From Martinezella lusitana (GTDB taxonomy: Bacteria > Pseudomonadota > Alphaproteobacteria > Rhizobiales > Rhizobiaceae), in the NCBI RefSeq assembly GCF_900094565.1, contig NZ_FMAF01000004.1:372001-436000 (forward strand): a stretch of DNA of 64,000 bases, written 5' to 3'. Each line of letters opens with the position of its first letter. Within the stretch, counting starts at the first letter, position 1. A program made the translations under genes and the position numbers. Under the pieces are notes generated by a model. It did no database searches and was not told the origin of the DNA. It saw nothing but the letters and a program-made list of their open reading frames with translations. Shown one piece after another: positions 26,510 to 34,938 of this stretch.

Positions 26510-27454
26510 ATGAAGCCGTTCCACTGGGAATCTACCCATGGCAATTTCGGTGACGATCTCAATCTCTGGCTCTGGGATTTTCTACTTCCCGGCCTCCGCG
26601 ACGTTCATGAAGAAACATTGCTGGTCGGTGTTGGTACCGTTCTCAATACGGAGATATTGCCGACCGACGGCCACAAGCTCGTCATCGGCAGCGGCTTTGG
26701 CTACGGTTCGCTTCCCGATACGAGCGACAAGTCAAAATGGGATATCCGCAGTGTGCGCGGCCCGCTGACGGCGCAGAAAGTTGGCCTACCGGTTGAAATG
26801 GGCATTGTCGATCCGGCCGTGCTCGTCACCGAGATGCCGGAATTTCAGAACTTGCCGAAATCAGGCAAGCGCACCTTCATACCCCATTGGGAGTCGGCCG
26901 CCGCCGGCCTCTGGCCTGATATCTGCAAGACGGTCGGCCTTTCCTATCTCGATCCCCGCGGCGAGGCCAAAGCCGTGATCCGCGAGCTTGCGACATCCGA
27001 ACTGATCGTCGCGGAGTCCATGCATGGCGCAATCCTTGCCGATGCCTTCCGCGTGCCGTGGATCGCGGTCAGCTCGTCGCGCTCGATCAACAGCTTCAAA
27101 TGGAACGACTGGGCGCGCTCCCTCGGGGTCACCTATGCGCCGAAGCACATTCCAGTCTCCACCCGGGCCGAGGCGATCGCCAAGGGCGCCCGCTTCTGGG
27201 GCGTCGGTTTCGAGCGCGATCAACAGGCGGCAGCCGAGCTTGAAAAGCAGCGGTACGGGGGAACCGTGCTGCTTGCCGACCCTGAACAGACCCCGCTTCG
27301 GGTAATGGCCAAGCAGGCGCTTGCCATGCCTTCGGCGCTCGCGCTGTGGCAGGCGAGCAAGGCAAAGCCACAGCTGAGCAAGGATAGCGCGCTCGCCTCC
27401 TGCAAGGAGCGCCTGCTGGACGTGATCGAAGGCGTGCGGCGCGACTACCTGTAA
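26510..27454 (+). CDS. exoV: Succinoglycan ketal pyruvyltransferase ExoV
   Basis: A polysaccharide pyruvyl transferase that places a pyruvate ketal on the terminal glucose. KPFHWESTHGNFGDDLNLWL is the characteristic N-terminal block; VGVGTVLNTEI, IGSGFGYGS and VRGPLTAQKVGLP follow, and VAESMHGAILADAFRVPW is the conserved S-x-H-xx motif of this fold. The ATG at 26510 follows AAGGAGTCCTGC and gives 314 residues; the open frame from 26426 lacks support. It ends 13 bp from the convergent exoU stop. Confidence 0.9.
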   Translation: MKPFHWESTHGNFGDDLNLWLWDFLLPGLRDVHEETLLVGVGTVLNTEILPTDGHKLVIGSGFGYGSLPDTSDKSKWDIRSVRGPLTAQKVGLPVEMGIVDPAVLVTEMPEFQNLPKSGKRTFIPHWESAAAGLWPDICKTVGLSYLDPRGEAKAVIRELATSELIVAESMHGAILADAFRVPWIAVSSSRSINSFKWNDWARSLGVTYAPKHIPVSTRAEAIAKGARFWGVGFERDQQAAAELEKQRYGGTVLLADPEQTPLRVMAKQALAMPSALALWQASKAKPQLSKDSALASCKERLLDVIEGVRRDYL

Positions 27455-27467
27455 ATCTGGTGGATCC

Positions 27468-28490
27468 CTATTCCGGAGCGGCCTGCAAAAGATAACGCAG
27501 GCCGTTCGCTCCCGAATGGGCGATCGGCGCACCGCCACCCTTGCGGAAGCGCTCGGTTTTATCGGCGAGGATTCCGCCCGCTATGGCCGGAACGGCGAAG
27601 GGATGGCGAAGCGCGTAAGAGGCCGCGGCACCCAGGCCCGATTGCGATTTGATGTCGAGGAAATGCCGTAGTTCGTAGCGGTCGCGAATATGGCGCTCAT
27701 GGCGGCGGAGCGCGTCCGCGTCGACCGGCGAGAGGCCGCCTTTTGCCAGAATCGCCCGATCGGCCTCGTAGAGCCGCCGCAAATCCTCGGTCCTGTGCCG
27801 ACCACTCAGGGAATCGCTGCGCACGACTGCGCCATAACCGCAGCTATGAATGATCTTGTAGCGCGCCGCACTGGCGAGCGCGCGCGCATAGAGATCGTAA
27901 TCCTCGCCCAGGCGCAGCGTTTCATTGTATCGCAAGCCGTGAGCATCCAGAAAGGAGCGGCGCATGAGCGGCTTCAGAAAGCCGATCTCACCGCGACGGA
28001 CGCCCCGCTTGGAGATATTGCCCTCGACGAAGGCAACGAGATCGAGAAAGCGTGGCTTCGCATCGAAATGATCGAGCCTGGTATAGGCATCCGAAACCCC
28101 ATCGGCATTGACGAAAGCGATGTTGTCGGCAACGAAGTCCCAGTCATCAGCGGCAAGCAGCGACTTGAAGCGTCCGGGGAAGAAGAAATCATCCGCATCG
28201 AGGATGCTGATCAGCGGGGCACGCGAGACCTCGATGGCATGATTGCGCGCTGCCGCCGGACCGCGATTCTTCTCGAATTCGCAAATCATCAGTCTGCCAC
28301 TGCCGTCATCGGCCTTGCTGGCCGCTGCAGCGGTACCGTCAGTCGAACCGTCGTCAATGACGACGACTTCGGCCACCTCGGGCTCTCGAAGCGCCGACGC
28401 GACGGCCAAGCCAATAGTGTCGCCGGCATTCTTTGCCGCGATGATTACACAGACGCTTTTTCCGGCACTGTCAGTCACATCAGTCTCCAT
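27468..28490 (-). CDS. exoU: Succinoglycan glucosyltransferase ExoU
   Basis: A GT2-family enzyme that adds the sixth sugar (beta-1,6 glucose) in the known pathway. VCVIIAAKNAGDTIGLAVAS, VVVIDDGSTDGTAAA, NRGPAAARNHAIEVSRA and ISILDADDFFFPGRFKSL are the donor-binding blocks; TLRLGEDYDLYARALAS holds the ED motif. It resembles ExoO in motif layout. The ATG at 28490 has a poor ribosome site; a GTG at 28478 preceded by GGAG is a possible alternative. Confidence 0.87.
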   Translation of the reverse strand: METDVTDSAGKSVCVIIAAKNAGDTIGLAVASALREPEVAEVVVIDDGSTDGTAAAASKADDGSGRLMICEFEKNRGPAAARNHAIEVSRAPLISILDADDFFFPGRFKSLLAADDWDFVADNIAFVNADGVSDAYTRLDHFDAKPRFLDLVAFVEGNISKRGVRRGEIGFLKPLMRRSFLDAHGLRYNETLRLGEDYDLYARALASAARYKIIHSCGYGAVVRSDSLSGRHRTEDLRRLYEADRAILAKGGLSPVDADALRRHERHIRDRYELRHFLDIKSQSGLGAAASYALRHPFAVPAIAGGILADKTERFRKGGGAPIAHSGANGLRYLLQAAPE

Positions 28491-28566
28491 GGTTCTGCCG
28501 AAGACTTAGGACATGGCTGCGATCCGACAACCGTTCGGTCGCCAAAAGATATCTGATATCCCGGTG

Positions 28567-28857
28567 TCAGGGATTGAACGGCTCGGACCGATTGAGGCTG
28601 GGTGCCGGCAGGCCGCCGACCTTGGCATCCTCCGCAACCGGCATCGCCACCTTGTCACTGTTCAACAGCGCATCGCGCTCCCTGCGCTCTTTCCAAACAA
28701 GATAGAGCACGCCCAGGAAATATCCGATCTGCAGAAGCACGGCGCAAATCGCCGTTTCGATTAGTGTCGTCGAAAGAGAATTCGTCAGGAAGTAGGTCGC
28801 GACAGCAAAGACGACCAGCGTACCCAGCATGCTAATGAAAACGCGCGGCGCATACAT
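28567..28857 (-). CDS. exoX: Exopolysaccharide production repressor ExoX
   Basis: A small inner-membrane protein (96 residues) with two hydrophobic helices: VFISMLGTLVVFAVATYFLT and, after a short loop, TAICAVLLQIGYFLGVLYLV, then a charged tail. Size, topology and position divergent to exoY match ExoX/PsiA, which lowers exopolysaccharide production post-translationally, by a proposed dosage relation to ExoY. I chose the ATG at 28857 because GAGGTAGCACT lies just upstream. Confidence 0.85.
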   Translation of the reverse strand: MYAPRVFISMLGTLVVFAVATYFLTNSLSTTLIETAICAVLLQIGYFLGVLYLVWKERRERDALLNSDKVAMPVAEDAKVGGLPAPSLNRSEPFNP

Positions 28858-28965
28858 AGTGCTACCTCGCCCGCTCAAACATTACAAAAAATGCGATCAA
28901 GGTCTTTCCTCCCTTATCAGACCTGAATGCCAAATATATTTTATGATTCATTGAAATTCAACCAA

Positions 28966-28993
28966 GTGTCAACGATCCGTTACGAATTGACAC
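28966..28993. repeat. GTGTCAA inverted repeat upstream of exoX
   Basis: GTGTCAA (28966-28972) and TTGACAC (28987-28993) are perfect 7-bp inverted arms with a 14-nt spacer. An ACGATCC direct repeat overlaps both arms (starting at 28972 and 28992). It lies 109 bp upstream of the exoX start and could bind a dimeric regulator. Confidence 0.4.
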
Positions 28994-29200
28994 GATCCTA
29001 ACCCCGCGCCCGTTAAAACTACACCTCGATTATAATTACAATTGAATTTGTTCTTTTTCTTCGATGCAACCGAGGGAAGACCGGCCAACAATCCGCAATC
29101 TTTTGGACACAAATTGGCCGTCTTCATCATGCCGGCTGTCCGACAATTCAATCAACTTTTATTACAAAGTCCCGAGATAGCCCGCACCGGCATGTGCATC

Positions 29201-29228
29201 GCAATATATTGCTGCAATGCAATATTCC
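29201..29228. repeat. GCAATATATTGC palindrome with GCAAT repeats
   Basis: A perfect 12-bp palindrome GCAATATATTGC lies at 29201-29212, followed by two further GCAAT units at 29214 and 29219, the last extending into GCAATATT. Repeats of this density in the exoY upstream region suggest a binding site. Confidence 0.4.
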
Positions 29229-29584
29229 CTACGGAGAATCAAGTTAGCGGACGGCCAGGCAAGAGCGCTTAGAGGCTAGCCATGCGTCTGACAATGAACA
29301 AACTAACCCTCGCACCTATAACATTCTGCAAAATAGCGATCGATTGGGCGAGAGAACTACCGATAGGGCAGTTATACGGAGTTTGGCACAGTATAAGGCG
29401 CACATAAATAATCACTAAATTAAACATGCGCATCGATTGAGCGGTAATTAAATACCTCCATACCATATCGCTACAAAAGTTTGGCGCAAAAAGTCAAAAT
29501 CCCGGCCTACACTCCCGCTATCTTAGCTCTAGTTACGCGTCCGAGAATTCCCGACCAATCGCCAACATAAATGGAGCTTTCTCT

Positions 29585-30265
29585 ATGAAGTCTGCGACGA
29601 GATCGGCCACACCGGCTTTTTTCAGCGCCGCGGAAAGCGACGTCTTTCCGCCAACTGGTGGAGTGCTGAAACGCATTTTCGACGTCTCTGCCGCTCTAAC
29701 CGCTCTGATCCTCATCAGCCCGCTTTTCCTGATGCTGATGCTACTGGTAAAGCTTTCTGATGGCGGTCCAGCCTTCTATGGCCACCGCCGTATCGGCCAC
29801 AGCGGCAAAAGCTTCCCCTGCCTCAAATTTCGGACCATGGTCGTCAACGGCGACAAGGTGCTGCAGGCATATCTGCAGGCCAATCCGAAAGCGATGGAGG
29901 AGTGGCGTGCCACCCGCAAGCTGCAGAATGATCCCCGCGTAACCCTTGTCGGTGCGGTGCTGCGCAAGCTCAGCCTCGATGAGCTGCCGCAGCTCATCAA
30001 CATCATCCGCGGCGAAATGAGTATCGTTGGCCCACGCCCGGTCGTGGAAGACGAACTCGAACTCTACGAGACAGCTGCGATCTACTATCTGCAATCCCGC
30101 CCTGGCCTGACAGGCCTCTGGCAGGTCAGCGGCCGCAACGACGTCTCCTATGCCAGCCGTGTCGCCTTCGACACGCATTACGTCAAGAACTGGTCGCTCG
30201 GCAGCGACATGATGATCATTGCCAAAACCATTCCTGCAGTCTGCCTTTCTCGTGGCAGCTACTGA
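29585..30265 (+). CDS. exoY: Undecaprenyl-phosphate galactosyl-1-phosphate transferase ExoY
   Basis: The initiating enzyme of succinoglycan synthesis; it moves galactose-1-phosphate from UDP-galactose to the undecaprenyl carrier. It is a short PHPT-type protein (226 residues): one membrane hairpin (VSAALTALILISPLFLMLML), then the catalytic domain with GKSFPCLKFRTMVVNGD, LRKLSLDELPQLINII, GEMSIVGPRPV and RPGLTGLWQVSGRND. It heads exoY-F-Q-Z. Confidence 0.93.
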   Translation: MKSATRSATPAFFSAAESDVFPPTGGVLKRIFDVSAALTALILISPLFLMLMLLVKLSDGGPAFYGHRRIGHSGKSFPCLKFRTMVVNGDKVLQAYLQANPKAMEEWRATRKLQNDPRVTLVGAVLRKLSLDELPQLINIIRGEMSIVGPRPVVEDELELYETAAIYYLQSRPGLTGLWQVSGRNDVSYASRVAFDTHYVKNWSLGSDMMIIAKTIPAVCLSRGSY

Positions 30266-30351
30266 AAACGACCGGCAGATACCCGCAGGAGGTTTCCTGC
30301 GGCATTCCCGCACTTGGCGGGACTGCGATCCAATAACAGGGAAGATCCTGC

Positions 30352-31626
30352 ATGATTGAATTTCGGCCTTTAAAGAGGCTTGTTCGCGTAAACACATCTT
30401 TTCGGCGCGTAGCTTTCGCCGCCGTCTGCCTCTGCGCGGCATCGGCCGCGGCCCACGCCGACAATATTCCAGGATATCACCTGGGCGTCATGGACAAGCT
30501 GCATGTCCGCGTTGCCGAATGGCAGACCGCCGAGGGCACCATTCGTGACTGGGCGGTCGTCTCGGGCGATTACACGGTCGGCCCTTCCGGCTCGATCTCC
30601 ATCCCTTTCATCGGTGACATGCCCGCCATGGGCAAGACGACGGACGAGATCGCCGAAGCTATCGGCATCGGCCTGCAGAAACAGTTCGGCCTGCGCGATC
30701 GCCCGTCGGCCTCCGTCGAAATGTCGCAGTTTCGACCGATCTACCTTTCCGGAGAGGTCCAAAATCCGGGTGAGTTTCCCTTTGCGCCCAATCTGACCGT
30801 GCTTAAGGCCGTGAGCCTCGGCGGCGGCATGCGCCGTGCAGATGCAGGTCAGCGCTTTGCGCGCGATTTCATCAACGCCAAGGGTGATGCGGTCGTCTAT
30901 ATGGCCGAGCGCGGACGCCTGCTGATGCGCAAGGCACGTCTGCTTGCCGAATTGGCCGGTAAGGACGAGATCGAGGTCCCCGCAGAACTTAAGCAATTGC
31001 CACAAGCATCTGCCCTGCTCGCAAGCGAGAAAGCGCTGATGGATACACGCAGCCAGCGCATGAAGACGCAGCTGCAATCCCTGGAAGATCTGAAGACGCT
31101 CTTGCAGAACGAAGTCGAAGCTCTTGCGAAGAAGAACGATACGCAGAGCCGTCAGCTGGAACTGGCGAAGGCCGACCGTGACAAGGTCGAAAGCCTTGCC
31201 GAACGGGGGCTGGAACTTGCGTCTCGCCGGATTTCCGCCGAGCAGCGCGCATCCGATCTGGAGGCAACACTTCTGGATACCGAGACGGCGTCGCTGAAGG
31301 CCAAGCAGGACATCAACAAGGCCAATCAGGACGAAAACACGCTGCATAACGATTGGCAGAGCTCGCTGGCGAAGGATATGCAGGACACCGACACGGAGCT
31401 GGAAACGCTGCAGCTGAAACTTTCCACCAGCCAGTCCCTCATGCAGGAAGCGGTCGCCCAGTCGGCCGATGCCAGCAACCTCGATCCCAGCGGGCAAAGC
31501 GTGAGCATCACCTATACGATCATTCGCGACGACAAAGGCCAGACGAAGGAAATTACGGCCCAGGAGAATACCCAGGTGCTGCCCGGTGACCTCATCAAGG
31601 TCAGCACCGGTCTTGCAATACGATAG
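30352..31626 (+). CDS. exoF: Polysaccharide export protein ExoF
   Basis: A periplasmic/outer-membrane exporter component of the Wza-like family (424 residues). There is an N-terminal signal-like segment (FAAVCLCAASAAAHADN), a Poly_export domain (SGDYTVGPSGSISIPFIGDM) and an SLBB domain starting around RPIYLSGEVQNPGEFPFAPN. Residues about 220-375 are rich in charged heptads and look like a long coiled coil that may reach the inner-membrane ExoP. It follows exoY by 86 bp. Confidence 0.9.
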   Translation: MIEFRPLKRLVRVNTSFRRVAFAAVCLCAASAAAHADNIPGYHLGVMDKLHVRVAEWQTAEGTIRDWAVVSGDYTVGPSGSISIPFIGDMPAMGKTTDEIAEAIGIGLQKQFGLRDRPSASVEMSQFRPIYLSGEVQNPGEFPFAPNLTVLKAVSLGGGMRRADAGQRFARDFINAKGDAVVYMAERGRLLMRKARLLAELAGKDEIEVPAELKQLPQASALLASEKALMDTRSQRMKTQLQSLEDLKTLLQNEVEALAKKNDTQSRQLELAKADRDKVESLAERGLELASRRISAEQRASDLEATLLDTETASLKAKQDINKANQDENTLHNDWQSSLAKDMQDTDTELETLQLKLSTSQSLMQEAVAQSADASNLDPSGQSVSITYTIIRDDKGQTKEITAQENTQVLPGDLIKVSTGLAIR

Positions 31627-31635
31627 GGAGAGCTG

Positions 31636-32928
31636 ATGCGGATCGCCAAATCGGTCTTCGTCCGTCCGGGAAGCAACGCTACCTACGGTATGGTGGCGAC
31701 TGCCCTGTCTTTATTCGTCTTTGCCTATTCCCCTCGCTTCGGCCAGCCGTCCATTCTGCTTTACTACACCCTGTGGTTTCCGCTCGTTCTGATGGACTAT
31801 CGCAACGTGCTGGGCAACTATCGGAAGCAGCTCTGGCTCTTCGCGTTCGGCGTCCTGACCTGCCTGTCGATCTTCTGGTCGGCTGCCCCTCCGGTGACCG
31901 CGCGCGCAGCGATACAATATATGACGCACATCATCTGCGCCCTGATCGCCATGCGCACGCTGGATATCCGCACGCTGACCCGCGGCGCGATCGCCGGCAC
32001 CGGCATCGTGCTTATCTATTCGATTCTATTCGGATATTATGCCTATGATCCCATCGACGGGAACTACAGCTTCGTTGGCGCCTTCGATTCCAAGAACCAG
32101 CTCGGCTTCTATGCATCGCTTGGCATCTATTTCGCTTTTGCGGCCGTGTTCATCCTCGGCGAACGCCGAATCTGGATGGTCGGCGCGGGAATTGCCGGAC
32201 TGCTGTCGGCCTATTGTCTGCTTGCCTCGCAATCAGCGACTTCGGTCCTGACCACGGGATTGGTCGTGATGCTCGGTCTCAGCATGCGCGTCATTCTTTT
32301 CCTGTCGCCGAAGCAGCGCAAGACGCTGTTTGCTGCGGTCGCCATTTCCGTTGTCGTCCTTGCAGTTGCCGGCGTCTATCTCGGCGCTGTCGATCTCGTG
32401 CTCGGCGCCTTCGGCAAGGATTCGACACTGACGGGCCGTACCTATCTCTGGCAACAGGGTATCGCAGCAGCGCAATTGAACCCCTTCTTCGGGGTCGGCT
32501 ATCAGGCCTATTGGGTCCAGGGCTTTTCCGAACCGGAGCGCCTGTGGGAAGAATTCTTCATCGCTTCGCGCACGGGCTTCCATTTCCACAACACCTATAT
32601 CGAAACGACAGTCGAAACCGGGCTGGTCGGCGTCCTCTTGCTTGCCTCGATACTGCTGACGACGGTCATCGGCCATATCAGTCGCTTCTTGAGCGACAAC
32701 AGGAATGACGAATCCTACGTGCTACTGGGTGTAGCAATACTGCTTCTGATCCGCTCCTTCGTCGAGATCGACATTCTCAACCCGTATCATGTCGGCTCTT
32801 TCCTGTTCTACTTCTCGGCAGGAAAGCTATCGATGCGGACGCGCGTGCCGAAGGCCGATCCTCTCGTTTCCTACGACCGGATGGAATTTGCGCCACCGGC
32901 GAACTGGGAGCCGCGAACCGGCCGATGA
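31636..32928 (+). CDS. exoQ: Succinoglycan polymerase ExoQ (Wzy-like)
   Basis: A polytopic inner-membrane O-antigen-ligase/Wzy family protein (430 residues, about 11-12 helices). The large periplasmic loop holds TGRTYLWQQGIAAAQLNPFF and HFHNTYIETTVETGLVGVLL, the signature of Wzy_C polymerases. It links octasaccharide repeats into high-molecular-weight succinoglycan. AGGGAGAGCTG precedes the ATG. Its stop overlaps the exoZ ATG in ATGA at 32925-32928. Confidence 0.9.
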   Translation: MRIAKSVFVRPGSNATYGMVATALSLFVFAYSPRFGQPSILLYYTLWFPLVLMDYRNVLGNYRKQLWLFAFGVLTCLSIFWSAAPPVTARAAIQYMTHIICALIAMRTLDIRTLTRGAIAGTGIVLIYSILFGYYAYDPIDGNYSFVGAFDSKNQLGFYASLGIYFAFAAVFILGERRIWMVGAGIAGLLSAYCLLASQSATSVLTTGLVVMLGLSMRVILFLSPKQRKTLFAAVAISVVVLAVAGVYLGAVDLVLGAFGKDSTLTGRTYLWQQGIAAAQLNPFFGVGYQAYWVQGFSEPERLWEEFFIASRTGFHFHNTYIETTVETGLVGVLLLASILLTTVIGHISRFLSDNRNDESYVLLGVAILLLIRSFVEIDILNPYHVGSFLFYFSAGKLSMRTRVPKADPLVSYDRMEFAPPANWEPRTGR

Positions 32929-33926
32929 AAACGCTTTACGGAATCCAATATCTTCGCGCCTTTGCCGCCCTCGCCGTGGTGCTGTTCCATGCGGCGGAGC
33001 GCAGCGGGAGCCATTTCCGCATCGGCGCGGCTGGCGTCGACATCTTCTTCGTCATCAGCGGCTTCATCATGTGGACAATGAGCGAGCGCAGGCCGGTGAC
33101 GCCACTGCGCTTCCTGCTCGACCGCCTGCAACGGATCGCGCCATCCTATTGGATCGTCACGGCGATCATGATCGTCGGCGCGATCGTCGGCCTGTTCCCG
33201 AACATGAAGCTGACGGCAGGCCACATCGCCGGCTCGCTCCTGTTCATTCCGGTGCGCTCTCCGAGCAACGGCGAGATCTGGCCGGTGCTGGTGCAGGGCT
33301 GGACGCTGAACTTCGAGATGTTCTTCTACGTCCTCTTTGCAGCCTGCCTGTTCCTGCCGCGGCGTCTGCGCCTTGGCGGCATGATAGGCATCTTTGCCGC
33401 CTTCGTCATTGTCGGCGCCATCTTTGCCCCGCAATCGCCGATGCTTGCCACCTATACAAGGCCGATCATCCTGGAATTCGTGGCTGGCGCCGTCCTCGGA
33501 CAGCTGTGGCTCAAGGGAAATGTTCCCGGCGCCGGTCTCGGTCTTGCCCTGATCATCGCATCGATCTCGGGCTTTGCCGCAATCGAGATATTCGGCCTCG
33601 AGTTCAACGAGATTACCTGCGGCCCGCTCGCCATCGCGCTCGTGCTGGGCATGGTTTCGGTGGAGCGCAGTGGCAGGCTGCCGGAAATTCCGCCGCTCAC
33701 CTATCTCGGGAACAGCTCCTATTCCATCTATCTCTGGCATACCCTGGCGATCTCGGTGATCGCAAAGCTCGTGGCCTCCACACCGATCCCTTCAGACGTC
33801 ACCGCCTTCATCGGCGCGATAGCGGGTACCCTGCTCGGCATCTTTGCCTATGAGCTTGTCGAAAAGCCGATGCGCAATCTGTTGCGAAACGTCAGCTGGC
33901 GAAGAGCGCGCCCTTCGCCAGCGTGA
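32925..33926 (+). CDS. exoZ: Succinoglycan O-acetyltransferase ExoZ
   Basis: An inner-membrane Acyl_transf_3 family protein (333 residues) that acetylates a glucose of the repeat unit. YGIQYLRAFAALAVVLFHAA carries the R-x10-H catalytic pair of this family. VDIFFVISGFIMWTMSERR and LYTLRR-like basic loops, here LRFLLDRLQRIAPSYWIVT, follow, with about ten membrane helices. It ends the exoY-F-Q-Z unit, 15 bp from the convergent permease gene. Confidence 0.88.
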   Translation: MKTLYGIQYLRAFAALAVVLFHAAERSGSHFRIGAAGVDIFFVISGFIMWTMSERRPVTPLRFLLDRLQRIAPSYWIVTAIMIVGAIVGLFPNMKLTAGHIAGSLLFIPVRSPSNGEIWPVLVQGWTLNFEMFFYVLFAACLFLPRRLRLGGMIGIFAAFVIVGAIFAPQSPMLATYTRPIILEFVAGAVLGQLWLKGNVPGAGLGLALIIASISGFAAIEIFGLEFNEITCGPLAIALVLGMVSVERSGRLPEIPPLTYLGNSSYSIYLWHTLAISVIAKLVASTPIPSDVTAFIGAIAGTLLGIFAYELVEKPMRNLLRNVSWRRARPSPA

Positions 33927-33941
33927 AGGCATGATCCAACC

Positions 33942-34913
33942 TCACATGCGCCGGCGGCGCAACTGATCGAAATAGACGATGACGATGATCAGCACGCCGG
34001 TGATGATGCGCTGCCAGAAAGAGTTCAGATTCAGGAGATTGGCGCCGTTGTTGATCGTGGCCAGAATGAAGGCGCCGATCAGCGGGCCATAGACGGAGCC
34101 GACAGCGCCGAACAGGCTGGTGCCGCCGATAACGGACGATGCGATCGCCTGCAGCTCCCAGCCATCCGCCTGCGTGGCATTGCCGATGGCAATGCGCGAA
34201 GCAAGCAGCACGCCGACGAAGGCGGCGCAGGTTCCCGACAAAATATAAGCGAGGTAGATCATCCCGTTGACGTTGACGCCGGAGAGCCGCGCCGCCTCGC
34301 GGTTGGAGCCGACGGCGAAAAGATAGCGGCCCCACCGACTCAAATGCAGGAAGACGACGGCCGGGATCGCCACGAAGATGACCATCCAGAACAGGCTCGG
34401 GATGCCCAGGAAATCGGCGACAGCGAAATTGGTGAAATCGTCATTGACGATGTTGATGGTCGAGCCGTTGGTAATGAGCAGGCCGATACCGCGCAGGGAC
34501 GTCAGCGTTGCCAGTGTGATGATGAAGGGCGGCAGACCCATGCGCACGATGCCGAAACCATGGAACGCGCCGATCAGCACACCGAACAACAGGGTGATCA
34601 AGATGGCAGCCCAGACCGGAAATCCGGCTTGAAGCAGCCAGGCGACGATGACGGTACAGAAGCCGACGATTGCTCCCACGGAGAGATCGATACCCGCGGT
34701 GATGATGACGAAGGTCTGGCCCAGCGCAAGAATGGCCGTCATCGATCCCTGGCGCGCCAGGTTGGTGATGTTGAGCGGCGTCCAGAACTTATCGGTCCAG
34801 AATCCGAGCACAACCCAGAGAGCCAAGAGGAGCAGGATCAGCGTCAAGCTGAAGAGGATATTCATCTTGCGTCGCGGCGCGACGGCGGGGCCTTCTGTGG
34901 TGTTCGCGGCCAT
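33942..34913 (-). CDS. Ribose-type sugar ABC transporter permease
   Basis: An RbsC-like inner-membrane permease (323 residues, 8-10 helices). ALGQTFVIITAGIDLSVGAI, GLPPFIITLATLTSLRGIGL and GSNREAARLSGVNV are the family motifs. The start at 34913 follows GGGAGAACAAGA; the frame stays open upstream into the ATPase gene. It is the last gene of the aldo/keto reductase, binding protein, ATPase, permease unit. Confidence 0.92.
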   Translation of the reverse strand: MAANTTEGPAVAPRRKMNILFSLTLILLLLALWVVLGFWTDKFWTPLNITNLARQGSMTAILALGQTFVIITAGIDLSVGAIVGFCTVIVAWLLQAGFPVWAAILITLLFGVLIGAFHGFGIVRMGLPPFIITLATLTSLRGIGLLITNGSTINIVNDDFTNFAVADFLGIPSLFWMVIFVAIPAVVFLHLSRWGRYLFAVGSNREAARLSGVNVNGMIYLAYILSGTCAAFVGVLLASRIAIGNATQADGWELQAIASSVIGGTSLFGAVGSVYGPLIGAFILATINNGANLLNLNSFWQRIITGVLIIVIVYFDQLRRRRM

Positions 34914-34938
34914 TCTTGTTCTCCCTCTTTCGACTTGT

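Larger units (their letters stand above)
28858..29584. promoter_or_regulatory. 727-bp exoX-exoY divergent regulatory region
   Basis: A long AT-rich region in a GC-rich window, expected to carry the exoX and exoY promoters. Two repeats stand out and are listed separately: GTGTCAA/TTGACAC near 28966-28993 and GCAAT repeats at 29201-29228. Multiple A/T tracts suggest bending and binding of regulators such as the MucR/RosR zinc-finger type, which control exo genes in rhizobia, but no specific box was recognised. No gene is supported in it. Confidence 0.6.

Noticed and set aside
29042-29272. 76-codon open frame in the exoX-exoY gap
   Set aside because: No domain and no ribosome site; the region is AT-rich and probably regulatory.
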